Shown one piece after another: positions 1 through 5,766 of a stretch of 11,156 nt of DNA (position 1 is its first letter; every line of letters begins with the position of its first letter). Both the position numbers and the translations under genes were made by a program. Source of the DNA: JBEKOF01 sp050015895 (GTDB lineage Bacteria > Verrucomicrobiota > Verrucomicrobiia > Limisphaerales > Palsa-1400); the NCBI GenBank assembly GCA_050015895.1, contig JBEKAN010000292.1, positions 1 to 11,156 of the forward strand. Reading direction: 5' to 3'. Under the pieces are notes generated by a model. The model had not been told where the DNA came from and did no database searches. It saw nothing but the letters and a program-made list of their open reading frames with translations.

Positions 1-698
1 TGGGCGGCCCTCATGCACAGGATCAGTTCGGTCGCGGTTTTGCCCAGGATTTGATCGGCGGGCATTCCCGTGATCCGGCAAAAGGCGGCATTGACGAAGA
101 CGTAACGCCCCTGGGCGTCTTTGCGGAACACGCCGCTGGGCATTTGATCCACCAAGGAGTGATACAAGGCCTGGGTGTCGCGCAATTCCCGCTCGGCCCG
201 CTTGCGCCGGGTGACGTCTCGGAAGTTGACCACCACGCCCACGCACCGGTTGTCAATCCGCTGCGGCATGATGCGGCGCTCCAAAATGCGGCCGTCCTTG
301 AGTTCGAGGGTGTCAAACGCCTCTTCCTCCAGGGTAAACCGCGCTTCCTGCGTCCGCGCGATAAATTTCTCCGGGTCTTTGACCTGCCGGGCCACGTAAG
401 CCACCATTTCGGAGTTGTCCGCCCGTGCGAGCATCTCCGCCGGAAAGGCCCAAATGGCGGCGAATCGGCTGTTGCATGAAATCACCTTGCCCGACGCATC
501 CAGCGCGATGATTCCGTCTTTGGTTGCTTCCAGGGTCGCTTTGAGCAGGGAAAGGGTTTTGGCCAGTTCCTGGTTTCGTTCCTCCAACTGGCTTTCCAAC
601 TCCTCCCTCGAGATTTCCAAAAGGGCTTCCCGCTCCCCCGGCCCGCCCTCCAGGTTCGGATAGGGAACATCCTCGTGCAATTGATGATGCGACTTCAT
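1..698 (-). CDS. PAS-domain sensor protein (3' end cut by window edge)
   Basis: Reading the minus strand from the ATG at 698 gives 232 residues open to the window edge. Residues 22-50 are Glu/Leu-rich and look like a short coiled coil. A first PAS domain spans about 51-165; it begins LLKATLEATKDGIIALD and ends with the typical GVVVNFRDVTRRKRAE closing strand and linker. A second PAS starts near 172 (LYHSLVDQMPSGVFRKDAQG, then YVFVNAAFCRITGMPADQILGK). No signal peptide or membrane segment is visible, so the visible part should be cytoplasmic. PAS domains sense ligands, redox state or light and usually feed a histidine kinase, GGDEF or similar output; that output lies outside the window. The gene is divergent from glnB, so an NtrB-like role is conceivable but unproven. 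No clear Shine-Dalgarno precedes the ATG, and the frame stays open upstream, so the start is uncertain. Confidence 0.85.
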   Translation of the reverse strand, partial: MKSHHQLHEDVPYPNLEGGPGEREALLEISREELESQLEERNQELAKTLSLLKATLEATKDGIIALDASGKVISCNSRFAAIWAFPAEMLARADNSEMVAYVARQVKDPEKFIARTQEARFTLEEEAFDTLELKDGRILERRIMPQRIDNRCVGVVVNFRDVTRRKRAERELRDTQALYHSLVDQMPSGVFRKDAQGRYVFVNAAFCRITGMPADQILGKTATELILCMRAA

Positions 699-1106
699 CT
701 GTAACTGTCTGTCATAAAATCCGCCACACTGGCAAGGTCTCGATCCGCCGCAAATCCACCCGCCCGCAGTCCTGACCCAGAGACAATCAACCCCACTGTG
801 CGCTCTGAAGTAATATCGGCCAATCCGCCGGGGGGCTTGAATGGCAATCGAGAACAAAATTGCGACCCGGGCATGGCAAGCTCTGGCCGAAATGGCCTTG
901 CCAGGGAGCCACTTGCGGCTCGCGGCCTGTGGTCAAAAAAAGCGGGTGTGGGCAAAAAACGACATCCCCCTCCGGCCTCCTCTTCTCCGCTCCTGCTCTG
1001 TCGCGCTGGAAACAAGGAAAATGGCGGAATTTGCGGAAAAATTGGGGCGATGGCATCCCCGGTGCTTAATGCCTTGTCGCAGTGTCCACACCGCGCTGTG
1101 CCGTGT
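699..1106. other. Divergent intergenic region between PAS sensor and glnB
   Basis: This 408-bp gap holds no convincing gene; the open frames crossing it lack family resemblance. It must hold the promoters of both divergent genes. A bulged inverted repeat is visible: TGGCAA (874-879) and GGCC (885-888) pair with GGCC (894-897) and TTGCCA (898-903), with five unpaired bases on the left arm. A sigma-54-like element lies near the glnB end and is listed separately. No clear NtrC-type enhancer palindrome was found by eye. Confidence 0.6.
1051..1067 (+). promoter_or_regulatory. Candidate sigma-54 (-24/-12) promoter of glnB
   Basis: The sequence TGGCATCCCCGGTGCTT has GG and GC at the exact spacing of the RpoN consensus (TGGCAC, then TTGC). 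Five of the first six consensus bases match, and the -12 part reads GTGC instead of TTGC. The predicted transcription start is near 1077, about 30 bases before the glnB ATG at 1107, which is a sensible leader. Sigma-54 control of PII genes by nitrogen status is well established in proteobacteria; its use here is inferred. Confidence 0.5.
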
Positions 1107-1475
1107 ATGAAAAAAATAGAAGCGATTATCAAACCTTTCAAATTGGACGAGGTCAAGGATGCGTTGGGCGAGATCGGCATCGAAGGCATGACGGTGAGCG
1201 AGGTCAAGGGTTTCGGGCGGCAGAGGGGCCATACGGAAATCTATCGCGGCAGCGAATACACGGTGGATTTCCTGCCCAAGATCAAGATTGAAATCGTGCT
1301 GGGTGACACCGATCTGCCCGGCGCGCTCCACGCCATCCTCGGCTCCGCCAAAACCGGGAAGATCGGCGACGGAAAGGTCTTTGTCTATACGGTGGACGAA
1401 GCCATCCGCATCCGCACCGACGAGAAAGGAGATCTGGCCATTTCCCCCGGCGCCCATTCCCGCGCGGCTCTTTGA
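1107..1475 (+). CDS. glnB: Nitrogen regulatory protein PII
   Basis: The 122-residue product begins MKKIEAIIKPFKLDEVK, the classical PII N-terminus, which fixes the start although the frame is open upstream. The T-loop is complete: KGFGRQRGHTEIYRGSEY, with Tyr51, the site uridylylated in many bacteria, in its canonical place. The second PII signature, TGKIGDGKVFV, lies near residues 82-92 and is followed by the IRIRT strand. PII trimers bind ATP/ADP and 2-oxoglutarate and regulate glutamine synthetase modification, NtrB, AmtB or other partners in the cytoplasm. The protein is about ten residues longer than the usual 112, with an extra tail ending HSRAAL. There is no obvious Shine-Dalgarno. aroE follows 35 bases downstream on the same strand. 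No glnA or amtB is adjacent, unlike many PII loci. Confidence 0.96.
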   Translation: MKKIEAIIKPFKLDEVKDALGEIGIEGMTVSEVKGFGRQRGHTEIYRGSEYTVDFLPKIKIEIVLGDTDLPGALHAILGSAKTGKIGDGKVFVYTVDEAIRIRTDEKGDLAISPGAHSRAAL

Positions 1476-1504
1476 TTGCTCCCGCCCCGCGGACGCCGTA
1501 TAAT
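1476..1504 (+). promoter_or_regulatory. Candidate sigma-70-type promoter for a leaderless aroE mRNA
   Basis: A perfect TATAAT hexamer lies at 1499-1504. It is preceded after a 17-bp spacer by TTGCTC (1476-1481), a weak -35 match of 3/6. The first base after a 6-base gap is the A of the ATG at 1511, so transcription from here would start at or next to the start codon. No Shine-Dalgarno precedes that ATG. The AT-rich hexamer stands out in very GC-rich DNA. Confidence 0.4.
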
Positions 1505-1510
1505 CCTCGC

Positions 1511-2428
1511 ATGTCCGGCGGCCCAATGGAGCTTATATCCGCCAGCACGCGTTATTGCGCCGTGCTGGGCCATCCGATTCGGCATTCGGCCTCGCCCGCC
1601 ATGCAGAACGCCGGGTTTTCGGCGCTCGGTCTGGATTGGCGGTATCTGGCCGCCGAAGTGCGCCCGGGAGATTTGCCCGCCGCCATCCACGGCGCCAAAG
1701 CGATGCGGTTCATCGGCCTGAACCTGACGCTCCCCCACAAGACGGCGGCCCTGAACCTGGTGGACGCGCTGGATGAAAAGGCAAAACTGCTCGGCGCGGT
1801 CAACACCGTTGTCTTTGAAACCCGCCGGCCCGACGGAGACTGGGCGCCGCTGGGCCGCCTGCCGGAGGAGGAGATCACCGAGGTCCGCAGTCGCGGCCAC
1901 AACACCGACGCCGGGAGCCTGGTTCGTTCGCTGAAGGAAGATTTGCAATGGCCGGAGTTGGGCGGCGCGACGGTGATTCTGCTGGGCGCGGGCGGCGCGG
2001 CGCGGGCGGCGGCGCTGCAGTTGGCGCAGGAGGGCGTGGGCAGCCTGTTCATCGTCAATCGCACGGTGGAGAAGGCGACGCGGTTGATGGCCGAGGTCGG
2101 CGCGCGGTTCCCGTCCATCACGCCGGGTTTCATGCCGGACCGCGCCGACGTGGTGATCAACGCCACTTCCCTGGGACTCAAGGCGGATGACCCGCCGCCG
2201 GTCGGTTTGGACTGGATGAAATCCAGCCGCCCCAAACGGGCATACGACATGATCTACCGTCCGGCGGAAACCCCATTTTTGCGGGCGGCCAAGAGCATGG
2301 GCTGCCAGACGGCCAACGGCCTGGGCATGCTGCTCCACCAGGGCGCCGCCGCCCTGGAACTGTGGTCGGGCCGGGCCGCCCCGGTGGAAATCATGCGCGA
2401 GGCGCTGCGGAAAAATATTTATGGCTGA
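1511..2428 (+). CDS. aroE: Shikimate 5-dehydrogenase
   Basis: This NADP-dependent enzyme reduces 3-dehydroshikimate to shikimate in the aromatic amino acid pathway. From the ATG at 1511 the product has 305 residues. Visible landmarks are: shikimate-binding serines in HPIRHSASP (Ser26, Ser28), catalytic Lys77 in NLTLPHK, GAVNTV at 95-100, catalytic Asp133 in GHNTDAG, the dinucleotide-binding loop GAGGAARA (159-166), the NADP-phosphate motif NRT (183-185), INATSLG (216-222), YDMIYRPAETPFL, and the C-terminal NGLGMLLHQGA with Gln277. Between NTV and the catalytic Asp there are about 19 more residues than in E. coli AroE. ATG 1526 would give 300 residues, and an in-frame TTG at 1472 would overlap the glnB stop. 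ATG 1511 is preferred because of the TATAAT 7 bases upstream. The 3' end overlaps the prepilin peptidase gene by 8 bases. Confidence 0.94.
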   Translation: MSGGPMELISASTRYCAVLGHPIRHSASPAMQNAGFSALGLDWRYLAAEVRPGDLPAAIHGAKAMRFIGLNLTLPHKTAALNLVDALDEKAKLLGAVNTVVFETRRPDGDWAPLGRLPEEEITEVRSRGHNTDAGSLVRSLKEDLQWPELGGATVILLGAGGAARAAALQLAQEGVGSLFIVNRTVEKATRLMAEVGARFPSITPGFMPDRADVVINATSLGLKADDPPPVGLDWMKSSRPKRAYDMIYRPAETPFLRAAKSMGCQTANGLGMLLHQGAAALELWSGRAAPVEIMREALRKNIYG

Positions 2429-3539
2429 CCCCGCAATTTGGAAGCAGGTCCCGTTTCATTTTTGGACGGTGGCGGCGTTTGTTTTTGGTTGCATAGTCGG
2501 CAGCTTTCTCAACGTCTGCATTCACCGGCTGCCGCGCGGGGAAAGCCTCGTCCGCCCCGCGTCCCATTGTCCGCATTGCGGGTATTCCATTCCGTGGCAC
2601 TTGAACATCCCGCTGGGGACGTGGTTGTGGCTGCGCGGGCGGTGCGCTCACTGCAAAGCCCCCATCTCCGCGCGTTATTTTTGGGTGGAACTGCTCACCG
2701 GAACGGCCTTCGCCGCCTGCTGGATGCGATTCGGGCATGTCTCCCCGGCCCTGCCGCTGGTCTATTGTCTGCTGATCTCCGGTCTGATCGCGGCCAGCTT
2801 CATTGATTTCGAGCACCTGATCATCCCGGACCAAATCACCTTCGGGGGGATGGCGGCGGGACTTCTTTGTTCGTTTCTGGCGCCGGGGACGCACTTGAAC
2901 TTCCCCCAGTTTTCGCGCCTCGTCTCGCGCGGCGCGGGGCTGGTTGACAGCTTCCTCGGCATGGCCGTCGGCGCGGGGGTGGTCTATGCCATCCTGCGCC
3001 TGGGAAAATTGCTTTTCGGACGGCAAAAAATGGAGTTGCCGCCGGCTTCCCGGATTTGCTTCACGGAAAACTCCGTCAAGCTGCCCGCCGAGGAAATCCC
3101 CTACGAGGATTTGTTTTATCGCAAGGCCGACGCCATCGCATTGCAGGCGCGGCGCGCGGAACTCATTGACCGGTGCTACGCCGACGCCGCCGTCCGGCTG
3201 ACCGCGGAGAGCCTGAACATTGGAGGCGACTCGTACGACCCGGAAGGAATCAAATGGCTGGAAGTGGAGACCGACCGGATCATCCTGCCGCGCGAAGCGA
3301 TGGGCCCGGCGGACGTGACTTTCATGGCGGCGATCGGGGCGTTCCTGGGCTGGCCGGCGGTGTTTTTTTCGCTGACGATCAGCTCGGTCATCGGGTCCAT
3401 GGTCGGAGGCACGCTGATCGTTCTGAACAAGAAGGATTGGTCGAGCCGCATCCCGTACGGCCCGTACATCGCGGTGGGGGCGGTGATCTGGATTTTCGGC
3501 GGCTACCAGTGGCTGGGGCTGATTCTCCCGCCGCACTGA
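2421..3539 (+). CDS. pilD: Prepilin peptidase / N-methyltransferase (type 4 leader peptidase, A24 family)
   Basis: This inner-membrane aspartic protease cleaves and N-methylates prepilins for type IV pili or type II secretion. The 372-residue product opens with a hydrophobic segment running into GSFLNVCIHRLPRGES, the family hallmark. Two CxxC pairs follow (Cys50/Cys53 in HCPHCG and Cys75/Cys78 in RCAHCKAPIS), which usually bind zinc in the methyltransferase domain. The predicted catalytic aspartates are Asp129 (FIDFEHLIIPD) and Asp298 (MGPADVTFMAAIGAFLG). The usual GxGD around the second Asp reads GPAD. Several hydrophobic segments are visible (about 14-30, 90-105, 110-130, 140-155, 180-198, 300-335, 348-370). 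LGKLLFGRQ (194-202) and REAMG (291-295), nearly contiguous in PilD, are separated here by a soluble insertion of about 90-100 residues. The ATG overlaps the aroE stop, suggesting translational coupling. No intrinsic terminator is seen after it. Confidence 0.92.
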   Translation: MADPAIWKQVPFHFWTVAAFVFGCIVGSFLNVCIHRLPRGESLVRPASHCPHCGYSIPWHLNIPLGTWLWLRGRCAHCKAPISARYFWVELLTGTAFAACWMRFGHVSPALPLVYCLLISGLIAASFIDFEHLIIPDQITFGGMAAGLLCSFLAPGTHLNFPQFSRLVSRGAGLVDSFLGMAVGAGVVYAILRLGKLLFGRQKMELPPASRICFTENSVKLPAEEIPYEDLFYRKADAIALQARRAELIDRCYADAAVRLTAESLNIGGDSYDPEGIKWLEVETDRIILPREAMGPADVTFMAAIGAFLGWPAVFFSLTISSVIGSMVGGTLIVLNKKDWSSRIPYGPYIAVGAVIWIFGGYQWLGLILPPH

Positions 3540-3630
3540 TGATTCCGAATCCTGAGCCGCATGATCGCGAAGTCGTTGGCTTGCTGGTCTTCTTTTGGAC
3601 ACGAAGGGGGGGGGCTTCCAGGGGTTTTGA

Positions 3631-3742
3631 GCCGTCAACCCGTCAGGACCCCCGTAAAAATGGGCTGTGGTTGAGGTCCGACCCGTCAGGAAGCCGTCAG
3701 GGAGCCGTCAGAACAATCAGTGAGTCAGTGAATCAGTGAATT
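3631..3742. repeat. Cluster of CCGTCAGG and AATCAGTG micro-repeats
   Basis: CCGTCA occurs five times between 3632 and 3711, three times as CCGTCAGG. It is followed directly by ATCAGTG-AGTCAGTG-AATCAGTG-AAT, an 8-base unit in about three copies (3716-3739). The units are imperfect and irregularly spaced. No function can be assigned. Confidence 0.6.
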
Positions 3743-3928
3743 GGCGAGTGTGTCAGAAGGAGTGGGGAAAGTCGCCTTGCGGCTTCGTAACTGCCTGGCA
3801 GTAAAGGACTTGCGGAACGGAACTGGACATTTTCCCGACGGTTCTGGAAATGGCGGCATATTTCCATAGCCTGATCACGCGGGTTTGCCGCCGGAATGTT
3901 GACGTGCAAGGCAGCGGCCACATTTTTA

Positions 3929-4004
3929 TGGAGATTCGCGAAAATCGGGTTTTGAACGCAAAGACGGCAGACGCCAAGTCGCGAGAAAGCCGGAGCATTT
4001 GCTC
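3929..4004 (+). repeat. Dispersed repeat R3, copy 1
   Basis: The segment from TGGAGATTCGCG to GCTC matches 5411-5488 in the same orientation. The shared core is TTTTGAACGCAAAGACGGC, then GACGCCAAGTCGC and AGAAAGC. Copy 1 lacks two bases in the AAAGACG part and differs at scattered positions. It is non-coding as far as can be seen. Confidence 0.8.
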
Positions 4005-4105
4005 CCGTTGGCCCGCCGTTATTCTTACGTATCCAAGCCTTTGCGGCTGCGTTGAGATTGGCCTCGCCGGGCCGGCCATTGAGCACACGGCGATGGCGCG
4101 CGAAT

Positions 4106-4536
4106 TTCGCCAGTGAACACGAATGGCTCAGAGTCACGATTTCGGTCGCGCCGTTTGACTAATCGCAAAGGCGCGGGAAGCGCAAAGTCGCCAGAACGGG
4201 CTGGGGGTTTCTGAATTCGCGCTGACTTGAATTCGCGCTGACTGGTGCGGCCAGAGATGGACACACACGGACACACATGGACACACATGGACAACGTGGA
4301 CAACGTGGACAGCGATAAAGCCCGCCGCGCGATTGCGCATTCGCGGCGACCGCACCTTCTCAAGTCCCAATTCCCTGTTCTCACTCTGAATTCAAAATGC
4401 CGCGCCCCTGTTCACTCAGATCCAAAATGCTGTGATTCCAGCGCTTGAGGGGTCGTTCTCCTCACGCCAAGTTCCAGGCAATTTCAAAAAGTGCAAATAG
4501 TGAGAAGTGACAACAGCTTGACGCTGTCACTTTTCT
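4106..4536 (+). repeat. Dispersed repeat R1, copy 1 (431 bp)
   Basis: This block recurs at 10214-10674 in the same orientation. The first 122 bases (4106-4227) are identical by eye to 10214-10335, and the rest differs mainly in the minisatellite core, a 16-base duplication and a few small changes. Within it TGAATTCGCGCTGACT is tandemly duplicated (4212-4227 and 4228-4243), while copy 2 has one. A longer inverted repeat CGCCGCG...CGCGGCG lies after the minisatellite. The block ends with a hairpin-forming segment in which GTGA and CAGC pair with GCTG and TCAC (about 4506-4530), followed by TTTTCT. No terminal inverted repeats, target duplications or transposase were recognised. Confidence 0.9.
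4258..4316 (+). repeat. Minisatellite core of R1, copy 1
   Basis: Three 10-base units (TGGACACACA, CGGACACACA, TGGACACACA) are followed by two 9-base units TGGACAACG and a final TGGACAGCG. Copy 2 of R1 carries more of the 9-base units, so this is a variable-number tandem repeat. Open frames across it (poly Val-His or Thr-Trp-Thr) are artefacts of the repeat. Confidence 0.9.
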
Positions 4537-4568
4537 CCGACCCCTTCACAGTGTGCAGTGTCAAATGC

Positions 4569-5153
4569 TCATTTGGCAAACTCCTTCTCTATAGCCTTCC
4601 TCAATTTTAGCTGCCAGTCTTTCCAGGTAAGCAATTCGGGATCATTGCCTGGGGAGTCAGGCCACCTCACACCGGTAGATTTCGACAGGAGATCATTAAA
4701 ATCTATCTCAGGCAAAAGCAGGTGCGATGGCCTTGCATAGACCTTAATCAGGTCGTGATTAAGAACGACTGTTGGCTGAATCGGTCGCTTGAGGAACGAC
4801 CACGCAGAAGATGAATCGCTATAATTGCCCGGCATCAACCAAATTTCAAGTGATTCCGTTGCAACGTGAACCGGACGCCATTTGTCATTTGCATCCGCAA
4901 ACTCGGCATTCACCGGTCGAATCCCCCTCACAATTAGAAGAAGACCTTTCGGTCCGGTGTAATTTTGGTCCCAATGGTGTCCGTACGGAATTTCATTGGT
5001 TTTGCGTTGCGCTAGAGTCCATCCAGTAGGCAAGGCATTTGTAACCGCATTTACGGCTCGATCAAGTTGTCCTGTGTCACCCGCCACTACAGGAGCCGAG
5101 AACAGGATCGCGCTCAAAGACAGAACCAAAACAAAGTAGCTTCCTTTCGCCAT
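4569..5153 (-). CDS. Small secreted protein of unknown function
   Basis: I do not recognise a family. The 194-residue product has a clear Sec signal peptide: MAKG, a hydrophobic core (about residues 6-19), and a likely cleavage after Ala24 in PVVAGD. The mature part is rich in aromatic residues, with conspicuous strings GWTLAQRK, IPYGHHWDQNYTGPKG, LEIWLMPGNYSD and WKDWQLKLRKAIEKEF at the C-terminus. There are no cysteines, no lipobox and no metal-binding motif. It is presumably periplasmic or extracellular. The coding region is visibly lower in GC than neighbouring genes and lies alone between repeats R1 and R2, which suggests separate acquisition. No Shine-Dalgarno precedes the ATG. The intact frame, signal peptide and natural start argue that it is real. 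Confidence 0.8.
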   Translation of the reverse strand: MAKGSYFVLVLSLSAILFSAPVVAGDTGQLDRAVNAVTNALPTGWTLAQRKTNEIPYGHHWDQNYTGPKGLLLIVRGIRPVNAEFADANDKWRPVHVATESLEIWLMPGNYSDSSSAWSFLKRPIQPTVVLNHDLIKVYARPSHLLLPEIDFNDLLSKSTGVRWPDSPGNDPELLTWKDWQLKLRKAIEKEFAK

Positions 5154-5166
5154 TTGTGGTGCAAAG

Positions 5167-5313
5167 TTAATTATGAGACCAATTTTTTGGAAAACGGGTT
5201 GACACGTTTGGGTTTTTGTCGGGCCGGAGCGTGATCAGGCCCTGGCAGACAAGCCAGGATTCCACGGTGAGCCGCCAGGCGGCTTCGACTTGATGGTGAG
5301 TGGGGTTCGGCAT
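5167..5313 (-). pseudogene. Possible small ORF or gene remnant (48 codons)
   Basis: From an ATG at 5313 the minus strand encodes MPNPTHHQVEAAWRLTVE, then SWLVCQGLITLRPDKNPNVS, and stops at 5167. The composition is protein-like rather than repeat-like, but I recognise no family and no strong ribosome binding site. It ends 13 bases upstream of the start of the secreted-protein gene on the same strand, so it could be a short leader gene, a remnant, or chance. The frame continues upstream only through hairpin and R3 repeat DNA, which looks non-coding. Confidence 0.25.
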
Positions 5314-5410
5314 ATATTCAACTGTCCCCGAAAACCTGTGGTGAAGCAAGGGGAAAATGGCGACACTTTTGCTGAGGAGCGGCGGGGCGAAGCGCCCCGA
5401 CCGATTCGTT

Positions 5411-5488
5411 TGGAGATTCGCGAGCCTCGCGTTTTGAACGCAAAGACGGCAAAGACGCCAAGTCGCAAGAAAGCAGGAGCCGTTGCTC
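5411..5488 (+). repeat. Dispersed repeat R3, copy 2
   Basis: This is the same-orientation counterpart of 3929-4004, sharing the start TGGAGATTCGCG, the core TTTTGAACGCAAAGACGGC and the end TTGCTC. It lies upstream of repeat R2 copy 1. No coding capacity or transposition signature is visible. Confidence 0.8.
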
Positions 5489-5600
5489 ACGCCGGACCGG
5501 CTTTCCCAACCCGCCTGAGGGATGCCGATTCGGAAATCGGCGGCACAGCAGGTTTTGGAAACCTGCGCTACCATAGGCGTCTCCCTGGTTGTGCGGCTTG

Positions 5601-5766
5601 ACCAATACGCCACGAGCGCCAACGGCGCGGCTCATTGCGTCTGATGGGGCGGGCTTTCAGCCCTTGGCGTGTTTGCGAATGGGAATCTGGGGCGTTGCCC
5701 CAAGCTGGTATGAGAACGCGCCGTTGGCGCTGACTTTGGGATTCACCCAAAGGGTGGGGCCGTTTC
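5601..5766 (+). repeat. Dispersed palindromic repeat R2, copy 1 (166 bp)
   Basis: The block from ACCAATA to GGGCCGTTTC recurs at 10737-10902 with the same length and orientation and only scattered substitutions. It comprises five consecutive hairpins, with short conserved linkers such as CTCATTGCGTCTGATGGGGC and CTGGTATGAGAAC. Conservation of linkers as well as stems suggests recent copying. No transposase gene or flanking target duplication is visible. Confidence 0.9.

Larger units (their letters stand above)
3540..4105. other. Non-coding stretch with short tandem motifs
   Basis: No credible gene is present; the open frames here have no family resemblance and one of them also crosses a dispersed repeat. 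Visible items are a run of nine G (3606-3614), a cluster of CCGTCA/CAGTGA motifs (3631-3742, listed separately), a near-perfect palindrome ACTGCC-T-GGCAGT (3790-3802), and the first copy of repeat R3 (3929-4004). Confidence 0.6.

Noticed and set aside
798..1106. Upstream extension of the glnB frame (about 103 extra residues)
   Set aside because: PII proteins begin at MKKIEAIIKPF; the upstream residues have no family similarity and cross the predicted promoter.
1472..1510. TTG start for aroE overlapping the glnB stop
   Set aside because: It would add 13 residues absent from the family and would span the TATAAT element; the ATG at 1511 fits better, though coupling via TTG is not excluded.
1385..2338. 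Long minus-strand open frame opposite aroE
   Set aside because: It is antisense to a clear aroE with low-complexity Arg/Ala/Gly content; a GC-rich shadow frame.
2391..3638. 415-codon minus-strand frame opposite the prepilin peptidase
   Set aside because: Arg/Gln/Pro-rich shadow with no domain, opposite a well-supported gene.
3733..4137. 134-codon minus-strand frame
   Set aside because: It crosses R3 and runs into R1; part of the same translated text appears in another frame at R3 copy 2, so it is repeat DNA rather than a gene.
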